From Lactuca virosa (Eukaryota > Streptophyta > Magnoliopsida > Asterales > Asteraceae), in assembly GCA_928212115.1 (NCBI GenBank), contig CAKMRJ010005523.1:240077216-240141215 (forward strand): 64,000 nucleotides of DNA, read 5' to 3'. Of the stretch, positions 32,500-44,989 are shown in pieces. A program made the position numbers and the translations under genes. The stretch's first letter is position 1. The number at the start of each line of letters is the position of its first letter. The notes under the pieces are model-generated. The model had not been told where the DNA came from. It made no database searches and was given only the letters and a program-made list of their open reading frames with translations.

Positions 32500-33635
32500 A
32501 CCAAACCCACTTCAATTTCCCCTTTCCCACTTTGATTTTCTTCATATCCATCCAAGAAAATTGGTTGGGGATTCAAAATAAATTCACAAACAGGTATAAA
32601 TATAAATCTTCTTTTTTAAACAATTTAACCACATGCTCATTCCTCTTTATCCAAAGTATAGATGTGTTGTGTTGCGTGTTAATTAGGTTTAAGGTATTAT
32701 GCTATTTTTATGTTTTGATCATGGATATTAAGATGCTCTTGCAATTTGTTTTTCAATCTAGTGTTTTCTTGTCCCCTACAATGATGTAATTTGTGGTTTC
32801 TGTTTCATACCAATTTTGGGGATCTGACAAGTTTCAAGATTATAAGTCGCCTTTTTGCCATTATTAACCAATTATGGTTTTGTAACCTAGATTTGAGTGT
32901 TTGATGGTTGTGTGGTTCTGTTAGGAATCTGGGTCGGGTCGGGTTAGGCTAGGCTGTTTATTTTTGTTTTGATTTTGATTTTAAGCTCAATTTGATTAGC
33001 GGTTGTGCATGTCAAATTTACTGGTTTATTGTTTCTTTGATTTTTAGGGTTGATTGATTTTTGTAGCCATATTCAACATCAGGGTGTGAGCTGCATTTTG
33101 GGGCAAAGGCTATGTAAGTTCTTTGAACTTTCTATTTTGCAAATTGAACGTTCTAGAATTGAAGATGCTTATATCCTATGATGATCAATATTTACAGTCT
33201 AAATCCATCAATATATGAACAATTGCATTATCAGACCTCACAAAGAAAACATAAATTTAACTTGATAACAAAAGATTCACCATAAAGCATTACCAAATTA
33301 AAGTGTTGTTCCAAATAATTTAATAGTCTCAAGATTTGACATTTTGTCTTGTATTTCCTAAAAAAGGAATTCAAGAATATCAAGATTTCACATTCTGTCA
33401 TGTATTTCTTAAACCAATTCAAGAATATCAAGATTTCACATTTTGTGTTGAAATATTTCTTAAAGGAACTCGGGAGTATCAAGAATTGACATTTAATGAT
33501 GTATTTCTCAAAAGAATTCAGGAATTCAAAAAAAAAAAAAAATCAAGATTTGACATTTCGTGTTGTATTTCTTAAAGAAAATTCAAGAATATAAAGATTT
33601 CACATTTAATATTGAATCCCTGATCTGATTACCAG
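32500..33635 (+). promoter_or_regulatory. Probable 5' untranslated exons and introns of the JMJ gene
   Basis: Splice-like signals suggest a non-coding exon ending at about 32591 (AACAG/GTATAA), a second short one at about 33067-33112 (TTTTTGTAG/CC to GCTAT/GTAAGT) and an acceptor at about 33634 (GATTACCAG). A tandem repeat (33331-33615) lies in the last presumed intron. Transcript evidence is lacking. Confidence 0.4.
33331..33615. repeat. Diverged tandem repeat, unit about 50 bp
   Basis: Five to six copies of a unit like AAGATTTCACATTTTGTCAT followed by GTATTTCTTAAA and a GAATTCAAGAATATC-like end. An A run (33528-33541) interrupts one copy. It is immediately upstream of the JMJ start codon. 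Confidence 0.8.
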
Positions 33636-33649
33636 AAAATCTTGAATAC

Positions 33650-33658
33650 ATGTTCTAA
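33650..33658 (+). promoter_or_regulatory. Minimal upstream ORF of the JMJ gene
   Basis: ATG TTC TAA ends 14 bases before the main ATG at 33673, downstream of the likely last 5'UTR acceptor (33634), so it would be in the mature leader. Confidence 0.4.
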
Positions 33659-33672
33659 CAAAGCCTATTGGG

Positions 33673-36600
33673 ATGGGGACACAACTCATTAGGCATCCCC
33701 TCAAAGAAGAGAGCCTCGACATTCCATCAATTCCACCTGGTTTCGAGTCTTTTACACCTTTTAGAATAGACGATAATACCCCCGCATCCACAATTGGTTC
33801 TGCATTACCAACAGCCAAAAAAGAACAAGAAATCGTGCACCATGAGGATAAAAAAGTAAAAAGGTCTCTTAGGCGTAAACCAGGGGTAAACTATAGTCAA
33901 TTTGATTGCACTTCAGGAGACGAGTCTAATTCCAAGACATTCAATCACATTCACATTGTAATCCCTTAAACTTAATTCTTATATTTCTTTTCCACATTTC
34001 CATGTGTCCATATATTTGACACGTTATTGATGATACAGGATCAAACTTCAAGATCTCGTGGGGTTACACGTGGGTGTGAAAAGGGTAGCAATTGCCAAAA
34101 GGTTTGATCTTTTATTGTAGATTGTAAATCTTTTTGTTTATTTATGTGCTAAAGTTTGAAACTTTTTGTGTTTAGGTCACTGCAAAATGGCATCTGGAAG
34201 AAGCTCGGGTGCCTAATCTTTCAGAGGCTCCTGTATTTTATCCGACTGAAAAGGTTAAGATTTAATGGAGATGTTCTTTGTGTATTAAGTCAAAAGGAAA
34301 CACCATATATAGCTTAACATATTAAGAGGTTGTTTCTTATTGACTTAATGAGCTTAATAGGTTAATCACTTAATCTGGACAGCTACACATGGCTGTTTCT
34401 TTTTTACTTAATCTTGGAAAGAATGACTTAATGGGTTAATCCATAAAAACCTGTCTTAATGTATTAAGAGTTAAGACACCAACCATGTACCCTTTTTTGC
34501 TTTTTATCCTCCCGACTTCCCTCATGTTAGAATTGATAAGTATTGTGAAAGTTGTTTGTTGGAACTTAGAATGTAAGGGTACAATGGTCATTTAGTCTCA
34601 TTCGGACAGTTTATTCGGTCTAGAAAAGAAAAGAAACACACCTTCAATTGCTTTACCCATACATGCCTCAATGAAGTAAATGGATTTCATTTTGTTTTCA
34701 GGAGTTTGAGAATACTTTAGAGTACATTGCAAGCATTCGTGATAAAGCAGAAGTATTTGGCATATGTCGTATAGTACCACCTTCATCATGGAAACCTCCA
34801 TGCCCTCTCAAGGAAAAAACCGTGTGGGAAACTTCCATGTTTTCCACTCGTATTCAAAGGGTTGACAAACTTCAAAATCGGGATTCCTTGAAAAAATCTT
34901 TCAAAGCAAATCACCACAAAAAGAAAAGAAGGCGAAGAAGCACAAAAGCAGGTGTTGATCAAGATCATGGGACACCTGGTTCTTCGAGTCCAATGGCTCA
35001 TGATTTTGGGTTCGAACCTGGTCCAAGTTTCACTCTTGATGGATTCAAGAAATATGCGGATGATTTCAAAAGACAATATTTTAGAAAAAATGTGGATGAA
35101 TCCGATACTAAAAGATCATGTGAACCCTCTATTGAAAACATTGAGGGTGAATATTGGCGTGTGGTAGAGAAGCCTACCGAAGATGTTGAGGTAATTTGTA
35201 ATTTTCACTATTCATTCACTTTTATCATCATCAATACCCAAATCCCATAAGAATGGGGTGAGAGAGAGATAACAGATACTAACAATAAAGCTGAAAGTAA
35301 AAAGGGGACAAAAGTAAAAAGTTAATATCGTACGAAAAGTAATAAAAGAAAAGAAGTAGCAGATACAAGCAATAAAGCTGAAAGTAAAAAGGGGACAAAA
35401 GTAAAAAGTTAATATTGTACGAAAAGTAATAAAAGAAAAGAAATAGCAGATACTAGCAATAAAGTTGAAAGTAAAAAGGGGACAAAAGTAAAAAGTTAAT
35501 ATTGTACGAAAAGTAATAGAGGAAAAGACACTAGGACCTAAACTACTTTGTTTACCCTGATTTTAAACCTCCACACCCTCCTATACTTGTAAGTTGTAAA
35601 TAATTTGGTTTTTTCAATGTAGGTGCTTTATGGAGCTGATTTAGAAACAGGGACATTTGGTAGTGGTTTTCCCAATATGCCCTCACAAGTTGAAGGTGCA
35701 GATGAAAAGTACTTAAAATCCGGTTGGAACTTGAATAACTTCCCAAAGCTTCCAGGTTCAGTGCTCTCATATGAAAGTAGTGATATATCTGGTGTTTTGG
35801 TTCCATGGTTGTATATAGGAATGTGCTTCTCATCTTTTTGTTGGGTGAGTTAAAAGATATAGCAACAAACTTTCATTAATTTATTCTAACTTATAATAGC
35901 ATATTAGCATCTTTACTTTCATTTCATATTTTCATCCTATTGCAGCATGTTGAAGATCATCATTTATATTCAATGAATTACATGCATTGGGGGGATCCAA
36001 AAATATGGTATGGTGTTCCAGGACAAGATGCCATTAAATTAGAGGAAGCTATGAGAAAGCATTTACCCGATCTTTTTGCACAACAACCAGATTTGCTTCA
36101 TAAACTTGTAAGTCATAGGTTTGAATGAATCTACATTTTTTAAAGAAAACTTTTCAGAAATTTAAAAGTTCAAGAATTATTTCATTTCAGGTGACACAAC
36201 TTTCTCCATCAATACTAAAATCTGAGGGGGTGCCTGTGTATCGATGCATTCAAAATCCTGGAGAATTCGTGTTGACTTTTCCTCGATCATATCATTCAGG
36301 ATTCAACTGTGGTTTTAATTGTGCTGAGGCTGTGAATGTGGCTCCTTTTGATTGGTTGCTTCATGGGCATAATGCAATTGAACTTTATCGTGAACAGGGG
36401 AGAAAAACATCAATTTCTCATGATAAACTCTTGCTTGGAGCTGCAAGAGATGCTGTAAAAGCTCAATGGGAAATGAATTTGCTTCGAAATAATACACCTG
36501 ATAACCTAAAATGGAAAGATGTTTGTGGGAAAGATGGGATCCTATTGAAAGCCCTCAAGGTACAATCTTTTTTGTCATATGTTTGTTATGTATATTATGT

Positions 36601-38234
36601 TATACAGTTTTTTGTCTTACAAGATTTTCTTGTGTGTAGGAACGTTTGGAAATGGAGCGTGTGATGAGGGATTATCTTTGTAAAACTGGTCAAAAAGCAT
36701 TAAAAATGGAAGCCACTTTTGATGCCACAAATGAAAGAGAATGCAGTGTATGCTATTTTGACCTTCATCTTTCGGCTGCAGGGTGTCACCATTGTTCACC
36801 TAACAAGTATTCTTGCTTGAATCATGCAAAAGAATTTTGTGGGTGTTCATTGAACTCAAAGTTTTTCCTTTTTCGTTATGACATGAGTGATTTGGGGATT
36901 CTTGTTGAAGCTTTAGAAGGAAAATTAAGTGCAATTTATAGATGGGCAAAACTTGATCTTGGACTCATATTAACAAACCATGTACCTAAAGATTCGGGTA
37001 TAAAGTCACCATCCAAAGAGACATTGGTTGTGAAAAATAGTGATGATGTTATTATTATTCTTAGTGATGATGAGGGTGAAAATTCCATCAAAAAAGACAA
37101 ATCTTGCAAAAGTGATACACTACAAGGTGTGGGTGACATCACTCGTGGGTCCCACCAAGAAATGGTTTCCTCCCAAAAGAATCTTGAGAGATGTAATAGA
37201 CGTAAAGGTCCTTGTATTGCTAAGGTTGTTAGAAGGTTAAATTGCAATGTTGAGCTTCTTGAATTTGGAATTGTGCAATCGGGAAAGTTATGGTGTGATA
37301 ATTGTGCCATTTATCCTAAAGGTAAGTTTTTCACTTTAAAAAGATTATGATATCCTACAAGAAAAATGGAATATTAAATGTTTAATTGTGTGTAGGATTC
37401 CGGAGTAGGGTTAAGCATATAAATATTCTTGATCCAACAAATACGTGCTACTACATTTCAGAAATCTTGGATGCTGGATGGGATAGACCTATATTTATGG
37501 TATATCAAGAATCGTTTTTTTTAATAATTCTTGCTTTTTCACTCGAACCCTTGATGGAAGCTGATATAAAGATTGTTTGTTTAAAGGTTTCTTTGGAGAA
37601 TTGTGTAAGTGAAGTGTTTATCCATTTATCAGCTGTGAAATGTTGGGATATGGTGAGGGAGAGAATTAATCAAGAAATCTTGAAGCTTCATAAGTTGGGA
37701 AGATTAAAGCTTCCACCTTTACAGCCTTCTGGAAGTCTTGATGGCATGGAAATGTTCGGTTTCTCCTCCCCTTTCATCTTGCAGGTAATCTTGAATGTTC
37801 AGTTTCTTGATTAACAAAAGTTAAGGGCATTAAAGTAATTGTCTTTTACTACTAATCAAATGTCAAAAAGACTCTTTAATGACCACAAACACAAAGATTT
37901 TGTGAACATTGAATTGATGATTTGTTATAATGTTGTTTAACAGGGGATTCAGTCAAAGGATAGGCATCGGATGTGTAAAGAATACTGGGAATCAAGGCCT
38001 TTTCACACTCAATCCCATGATGATATGTGTGGGAGTTCATCTGTAAATATTGAAGATCAAAGTAACTCAGGAGATGATACCATTGTATCGGGTTTGTTCA
38101 AGAAAGCAAATTTAGAGGAATTAAACGTGTTCATGAGTGTTTTGACTAAGGATGATTCAAATCAGAATAGGGTAATGAGACTCCTCAATGAAGAGATTGT
38201 GAAACGACTGAGACAAATTAAAAAATGCTCATGA
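33673..38234 (+). CDS. JMJ14: JMJ14-like JmjC histone H3K4 demethylase
   Basis: Eleven coding exons give one clean 980-aa frame: 33673-33957, 34039-34101, 34176-34253, 34702-35190, 35623-35844, 35946-36107, 36191-36559, 36640-37321, 37396-37499, 37587-37784, 37944-38234. Domains: JmjN (about 133-176), a basic stretch (HHKKKRRRR), JmjC with iron ligands H380 and E382 (HVEDHHLYSMNY) and H468 (YHSGFNCGFN), a C5HC2 zinc finger (about 590-625), FYRN (about 758-815) and FYRC (about 818-905). This set and the start MGTQLIRHPLKEE with PSIPPGFESFTPF are typical of the plant JMJ14/15/18 group, nuclear Fe(II)/2-oxoglutarate enzymes removing methyl groups from H3K4. Length is near Arabidopsis JMJ14. All catalytic residues are present, so it looks functional. 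Assignment within the group (14, 15 or 18) is less sure. A two-codon uORF lies just upstream. Confidence 0.93.
34310..34620. repeat. Possible MITE in JMJ intron 3
   Basis: A segment rich in TTAATG/CATTAA words in both orientations (GACTTAATGAGCTTAAT, later GACTTAATGGGTTAAT) inside the 448-bp intron. It resembles hAT-type miniature elements, but exact terminal repeats and a target duplication could not be fixed. Confidence 0.3.
35269..35530. repeat. Three-copy 87-bp minisatellite in JMJ intron 4
   Basis: Units begin at about 35269, 35357 and 35444 (AGCAGATACTAACAATAAAG variants, then AAGTAAAAAGGGGACAAAAG and GTACGAAAAGTAATA). Copies differ at only a few positions, so the expansion is recent. 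Confidence 0.92.
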
Positions 38235-39900
38235 GTGTTTGGAGCAATGAAGAGATAGTTAAACGACTGACATGACATGATCTAACTAATGTTTTCTTGT
38301 TTTGTGAAACGTTTCAATCTTGTGTAGTTAGTTAGTGGTTAGAATAGGGTTTACCTGTTGGTGACAAATGGTAGATATCAAATTTTTGATGGTTGTTGGG
38401 TTAATGTTGAGAAATTTGAATTCTTCAGCAAGACCTTGTTTTTTAGACTATGGTGTTGGTTTCTTTGACTCAATTTTACGCTCAAATGATACGACGTGGT
38501 GTATGTGTTTCACCCCATTTAAGTAATCTTCTAAATAAATGCATACCTCCATCAATTGTATTGTAATTCTTGTTACAATAGCCAAAAAAATGGATTATGA
38601 AGCTAACATACAAGCTTGGACAAGTAGATCACGAGCCATAATATCCAAAATCATAAATTGTTTTTCAGCTTCTTTTTATCGTGCCAAAATATATAAATAG
38701 TTGTGCATTATTCAATAGTCATAAACTGTATAAAATTTGATCAAATGCACATTTCCTAATTAACGAATGTGGTATTTGTTTGTGCCTATTTACAAGCTTT
38801 GTTTATGAGGTTATTATAAATTTGTAGTGAAATATTTGATTATGTACAGATAGTTAATGCAATAATGCTTCTTTATCCTTCTCCATAAGGTTGTGTACTG
38901 ACAAAGTGGCTCTATAATTCTGAATATTTGAGTACATAAAACGTTGTTTAAATAGTATGTTAATTAGAAAATAAAGAGTATTGCTTTCACAAAAAGCCCT
39001 CTAAATGAAAATTATTCTACAAGTGTATGAATAAATGGAAGAAGGTATAAAACATTATTTATAAAATATGTTAATGAAAAAGTGAAAGTGTAGGTTGTAT
39101 GGTTCATTGAAGCTGAAATGAAAAGGAAAAAAAGAAGGGAAGGCTAAAGCTGGAAAGCATTGAAAGAAGAAGGGCTGATGGGCATAAAAGAAAAAGATGA
39201 AGTATTAAACATATCATTTCCATTTTCCACTCCTAGTATTTCAGAAACGAAAACGAGAGAAATAAGAAAAAGATGAAGTATTAAACATATCATTTCCATT
39301 AGAGGGCCTCCGAATTTCGGGACAAATGTATGTATATTTATGATGTTGGTATTTTTATAAAATATATTTTTATGTATTATCATTCTAGAAAATTAGCCAT
39401 GTCAATTATTTACATATATAATGTGACATTGGTTTGCAATCTTAAAGTCATTTTACTTATGAAAAAAAAAAGTCAAAATCTAATCATAAATTCTAAAATT
39501 TATCATAAATTTAAAGAAAATATCTATATCCAAAGAAAAATACAAATTTGTTTCTAATATAAATTCTAGCAAATGATTTCATATTTTATAAAAGACACTT
39601 TACCCAAAATCTAATTTAAAAAATCAAAATCAAATCATAAATTCTATAATTTATTTTTCCCCAACAAAGTCTCATTTTAAAATGGTTGTCGTCTATAAGG
39701 TGAGAAAATAGAATTAAAGTGTGAAAACAATAGCGACTTAAGCTCTTAAAATAGTAAAAGCTCTATATAAACTTGTTAATGAAGACACATATAATTAAAG
39801 ATCAAAAGTGACGCTGCATATCTAACAGAGTAAGAACCGACAAATTTGTCTTTATAATTGTTATGATTATATGATATCATATATTGGTTAAAGTAAACAA
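38235..39900. other. Intergenic region downstream of the JMJ gene
   Basis: 3' untranslated and intergenic AT-rich DNA. A roughly 35-base segment (AAAGATGAAGTATTAAACAT then ATCATTTCCATT) occurs twice, at about 39195 and 39268. No gene was recognised. Confidence 0.5.
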
Positions 39901-39949
39901 CCCGAGCAAACAAATTTAATTTGAGACTATGCGTATTGATGAGACAAAG

Positions 39950-40680
39950 AGTAGCGTGAGAGCAATTTTTGAGTTTTTTTAATGACTATTGGGAGAATGA
40001 GTTTGACAAGGCTAGATTGTGCGAGAGTTATAACTTCTTATTTAGGAATTGATCCGGTGTTTGTTGAAAAAAATATAAAAGAACAATTTAAAGAAAAATA
40101 CGAAGAGAGTGATGTTAGGTCATCAAAACAGATATATGAACTTTTCACCTCATGAGTCATTCATGATTTAATATTTTTGGTATATAGTTGATCAAACTAT
40201 TGGTTCATTAGAGGAAAAGTTTGAACAATACAAACAATATGAATATCTTTTTGGCTTCTTATTCAAAATAAAAAAGTTGAAGTCACTAAATACTAGTGTG
40301 TTAAAAGAAAGTTGTAAAAATCTTGAAAAAAGTTTGCAAAATTGTCATATCTCAGGCATCAATGCTAATGATTTATTCAACAAACTCAAATTGTTACCAA
40401 AACATTTACCACTTGAACATAATAATAATACAGTTAATGGAATACTAAATTTCTTGAAAAAGATAAACACTTATCCATTTTCTTGTCTATCAAACAAAAT
40501 ATTGTTGACTGTTCTCATTATAATTGCATCAACCGAAAAAAGGTTTTTCAAAACTAAACCTTTAAAATCTTATATGTGCTCTCAAGAGAGATTAAATGGT
40601 GTGACTCAATTTTAGTTGATAATGAATTTCTTGATAATATTGATTATGAAAAATTGAAAATGTAATAGATGAATTTTCTT
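39950..40680 (+). pseudogene. hAT transposase, C-terminal remnant
   Basis: The frame 40277-40615 reads through the end of a hAT-family transposase, including its dimerisation domain: LTVLIIIASTEKRFFKTKPL then KSYMCSQERLNGV, equivalent to the family's A-S-A-E-R-x-F-S-x-L-K and S-x-x-x-x-x-R-L-N-x-L pattern. After one frame change it continues as DNEFLDNIDYEKLK. Upstream of 40277 only stop-filled traces remain. It is a dead fragment (for example SAER changed to STEK), with no terminal repeats identified. Confidence 0.8.
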
Positions 40681-41029
40681 ATAAAAATACTAGAAGATTG
40701 GTGTTTAGAATAATTGATGATACCTTACTGATACCCCGTTGGTTTTCAAATTAACTATTAGTATGATTCGGTTAAGAATTAATAAAAGTAGAGGAGTTTA
40801 CCTTACTGATATCTCGTATATTTCAAACTAATTGATATACAAACCGTTAATAATAATTAACATATAATAAATTGGGGATCCAAAAATCTATTTAATTATT
40901 AATTATTATACGAATTATGTGACAGTTAAATAAAGCTCAAAAAGGAAAAAACGGTTATTTTGTTGTCTCGAAAAATAAATAAAGATTGTCGTTTTATATA
41001 TATATGGAGTCATCAACAAATTTTTTAAC

Positions 41030-41302
41030 GTATTTTAACATGTATTCTCAGGAAATTAAGACAAAAATTTCACGCAAGGAGTATGAGATCACCAACTTAT
41101 GTTTCTGTTATAAATTATGTTTTATGTCCTCTTTTCGCGTCAATGAAAATTCATAGTGAAACATGTAATAATGTAAGATATAAGTACGAGATATGTGGTG
41201 AAAAACTTTAAGGGGATGTTTTAATGTTTAATATATGCTATGTGTATGATATTCGATTTAAGTCACTGCCTGGCAATTCAGCCGACGGCTGGGGGTATGA
41301 CA
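41030..41302 (+). repeat. Decayed Tekay-type LTR end
   Basis: TGTATTCTCAGGAAAT at 41041, as in the Tekay LTRs, is followed 240 bp later by a degraded form of the Tekay LTR terminus (GCCGACGGCTGGGGGTATGACA, split here as GCCGACGGCTGG and GGGTATGACA, ending 41302). Spacing matches the LTR 3' ends elsewhere in the window. The 5' part is not recognisable. Confidence 0.6.
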
Positions 41303-42806
41303 TTGCATGTTATACAACTCTGCACTCAATCTTCGTCAAGTGAAATTTGTTTCCGAGGGTCTCATAGAGGCTCGGAAAATAGTATGTCTCATATTTTTTT
41401 AATTATTATTTTATCTTCTAATTTGCTTTACAAGACTATAACTTTTCGTTCCGAGTCAAATATTGTTGTTTCAGTGAACGTATCTCAAAACTCTTGTTAT
41501 TGATTGATTTCAAATGTCATATTTCAGGTGGCGGCTTTTAAATCAGCTTGTGACTTGGCTTATGAATAAGCTCTTGTATCAACGAATACATCTTTGATAG
41601 CATCGACAGGGACTGTAATGGTTGACAACATTGATGTTAGTTAAGTATATAGTTTTGGGCCCCGACAGCCTAGTGGTTGAAGTGTGAAATTCCACACATG
41701 AAGTCCAGGGTCCTGACACACCCAAATTATTACTGGTGTTCTGTGATCAGCCTTAGGGTGGGTTGACATGGGTTGTTCAGATGATACTGTTTATCAGTTT
41801 TTACAATTTTGATTATATATTTTATTATTTGATAAATCTCTAAATTGGAAGTGTTTGGTATATTTATCTGAAGAATATGCAAGATGAAATGGTGGACAAC
41901 TCAAAAAAGCGTGTGAGGCATACGCATCAAGGAGAGGTTGTGGAAAAGCGCCACAGAGGCAGCGCCTAAGTGCCCCCAATTGAGTCGTATGCAAGGCAGG
42001 GTGGTAGAAGCTACTATTTGCCTACTATTAATGACAAATAAGTGTAGAATTCACTGATTATGTTTTTACTAAATAGTTATTTATTTTTATGTTTCAGACA
42101 TAACTTGAATCTTTATAAAATTTCCACTTAGTTATCATCATACAATGAGTAAGATAACATACAGACAACAAGCTGCGTCGTTAAACCTTTTTATATGATA
42201 AAACCAATTCTTTTGAAAACTAATCAATTTATTACTTTTTTTTCTTTAAATTGGCAACTACTTGGAGAATTTGTAACTTAGTTTTATGCACCTTTGTTCA
42301 TGAAACAAAAACAATGCTATATTTGACAGATAATTTAATAAAAAGTTTCAACTTTTAATAAAAAGTTTCAACTTACGGCAACACAACAAAGGAAAATTAT
42401 TAACCAACATCAAAGATATAAAGTACACAAAAGCACAAATAACACATATATGTTACCATGCTTCATTCGATTAAAGAGGAGAGATGAAGTTTATTCATTT
42501 TTATCGGTTAAATTATACTGTTATTAAATCTTAATTGTCTAAATTAAGTTTCTTTACAAAATATATTTTACACAACATTTGAAGAGACATCCATTGTGTT
42601 GTTGATTTTAGTGTCATCATGTATTTTTAGTACCTGAAACTTACACGAGTAATGAATGAGATTTTTAGGCTTTGCATAAGTAAAAGTCAAAGGACATTCT
42701 TAGGATTCTAACAAAATTAATACTCCATAAAATTCAATAGCAAGATGCAAGATTTCATAAATGCATTACATAGATTTTTTCACAACCAAATACATACTGA
42801 AATCTC
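41303..42806. other. Intergenic region; possible SINE trace
   Basis: Mostly AT-rich. At about 41658-41760, CCTAGTGGTTGAAGTG and CCAGGGTCCTGACA resemble the A and B box regions of a tRNA-derived SINE, but the internal spacing and tail are not clear. No gene was recognised. Confidence 0.35.
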
Positions 42807-44200
42807 TCATATTTCATCTTCTTCTTCAAAGGGATCCCTTTCAGGATAATCACCAACCTGCATAAAACACCATTTAGAAGATAATTGTAAAAAATAAAAT
42901 ACCATTATATGGAGTTAATATTGAACTATAGTTACAAAATTGAAAGAAATAATGCTAACCTTTACTTTGTCTGGTCTAACCATGGCTCCATGGAGTGGTG
43001 GACAGTCAAAAAACCGTGTCCCTTTCACTCTGTCAACATTACCAAAAATATTTTAAATAAAAAAGGAGAAAGAAAATTAAATACCCACAATTCTATTACT
43101 GAAAACAAGCCAAAGTTTATGTATTATTTCACTTACATGCCATTGTGTTTTCCCAAGGGTTCATCATATTGGATTCCAACCCAAAAACCAGGTGCAAGTG
43201 TATCTGCCCTACCCACAAATTTCACAATTCCCCTTTTTGCCCCTGGGTCAACTTCACATCTATCTCCCACCTATACTGGCACAAAAGATTAATACAGTAA
43301 CATCAATTTGTTTGATAAAGGGCAAATAAGTAATTTCAACTTGGGATTATTCATATCATCAAAATGGACTTGGTTACAAATAACCTTGATATTTGCAAAA
43401 ATATCTTCCATATAATTATCACCCATCTGTCAAATATTAAAAAAAAAAGTCAACAGTCAAACGAACACAATATAACACACACTTACACTAGTATTTCAAT
43501 TATCTAATACAATACAACTTCCCTTTTAGTTTTTTTTATAAAATTAATACCTTTTCTTGGACAGAACTACTGCGAGGTCCAAGCTTTTCTTTAAACTTTC
43601 TGTATGTGCCTACAAACATATGTAACAATTTATGTTTATCATATGCTACAATGAGATTTTTTTATAAAAGAATTACCATCAAGTTTATCATATGCTTCAT
43701 CAGAAATCTTGTACTTTTCCACCAATGAAGTATCCTCCAGCCACCCACCAGATGTTACAGATGAAGGGTCAAGATCTATAACATGTAGCCGAAATCTACA
43801 ATGATGTAAAATAAATTAAGAAGGAAACCTCACTAGAGAACACACACACACACACACTCACCCATCTAGTGGAGAGTAGAAGCCAAGAGGTCTTGTATTA
43901 TCAGTTATGTCTGATAGTTTAGCACCAGTGTCATCATATAGTTCAAGGCGCATTGAAGCAACAGAAGTGCCACATTTTTTCCATATTTTGTCTTTGACAG
44001 CTTCTACTGTGCTCTAAAAGCAGCAATTAAAAATAATTTGATAAATATTTTTTTAAGCACTAAGATTGGTGCTATGATGAATGCAGGAAGTAGGATACCT
44101 CAAGTGAGAATCTAGCATCTGTAGAGAATGTCTTGAGATTAGAATGAGTTATACGTAACAATACAGAGTCATCGGCGGGAAGTTGTAAGAGGGATGCCAT
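42807..44200 (-). CDS. TFCB: Tubulin-folding cofactor B
   Basis: Eight minus-strand exons: 44200-44099, 44013-43862, 43795-43677, 43609-43551, 43426-43385, 43270-43137, 43029-42960, 42857-42807, giving 242 aa, close to the 243 aa of the Arabidopsis protein. The N-terminus is a ubiquitin-like domain (SVLLRITHSNLKTFSTDARF through LGFYSPLDGFRLHVIDLDP), then a helical linker, then a CAP-Gly domain from about residue 159 with the GKHNG signature (198-202) and the end GDYPERDPFEEEDEI. TFCB is a cytosolic chaperone that binds alpha-tubulin and acts with cofactor E in tubulin heterodimer assembly. I chose MASLLQLP at 44200 because TTTGTTGCAG (44211-44220, minus) looks like a 5'UTR intron acceptor; an in-frame ATG at 44284 would then be intronic. 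All exon phases fit. Confidence 0.93.
43842..43861 (-). repeat. GT microsatellite touching the TFCB intron 2 donor
   Basis: On the minus strand the 5' splice site after exon 2 reads GTGAGTGTGTGTGTGTGTG; the dinucleotide run starts inside the donor consensus. Confidence 0.85.
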
Positions 44201-44719
44201 AGCTTCTCTTATCTGCAACAAATCTGTACACAAAATGCCCTTCTTTAATGAGTTGAATGATCCATGTTCTTGCAAGAAATCCATGATCGGAAAGTTATAA
44301 AAATGGGGGGTTTTCCCAAAAACAATAACGAATTAAAGAGTAATTTGGATTTGAAAGATCGAATCGTTTCATCAAACAGTTGGTGCGCACAAAGAAAAAA
44401 AGCTCAGTTGGAATCAGTATGATTTGAAACCCTGAAATTTGATCAATTTAGCATCAAATGAGATATGGAGGAAGGAAGTAAAAACGAACCGAGAGTTATG
44501 GCGGAGTGATAGATTCCTGATCTGAAGAAACAATGGCAGGTCTTTGTGACCTGCTAACTCTCCCTGCGCTTCAATTTTCAATTTTTAGTTTCTAAAGGCG
44601 TGCTTCTAAAATTTCACTTTGTATCCTTTCATTATAGTTTAAATACATCTATCGTCTCAAACTTGCACTTTACACACTCTTTATTTGTTGGTCTCGCCAA
44701 AAGTTAAGTTAAAAGTACT

Positions 44720-44985
44720 TTTTTAAAAGGACTTTTCATTTTTCTAAAGATGTTTAAAAAAGTGTTCGGGATTATTTTTTGCTTTTCCAGCTTCAAAAGT
44801 TCAAAAAGACAAAAAATACACATGTGTGACTTTTGCAAATGCTAGTTTTTGTGTTTTGCTAAAAATTGGTTTTAAAATGACTTTTCCATTTACCAAACAA
44901 CTTTTGGACTTTTCTAACTTTTTGGAAAAGTTAAAAGTCAAAAAATTGATTTAAAAGGAAAAACAAACACCCCTAAGAACAAAAA
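44720..44985. repeat. Possible MITE upstream of TFCB
   Basis: A 250-bp segment built of AAAAGT/ACTTTT words in both orientations. Its right end (rc AGGGGTGTTTGTTTTTCC) and a left partner (AGTGTTCGGGATTATTTTTT) are partly inverted copies. This is typical of hAT-like miniature elements, but a target duplication was not established. Confidence 0.4.
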
Positions 44986-44989
44986 AAAA

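Noticed and set aside
39959..40150. N-terminal part of the hAT transposase
   Set aside because: Sequence next to the clear C-terminal remnant shows only stop-filled frames with no recognisable domain, so only the C-terminus is claimed with confidence.
44200..44284. In-frame upstream start for TFCB (MDFLQEHGSF) adding 28 residues
   Set aside because: A good acceptor (TTTGTTGCAG) lies between it and MASLLQLP, family members start near MASLLQLP, and the extra residues match nothing in the ubiquitin-like domain.
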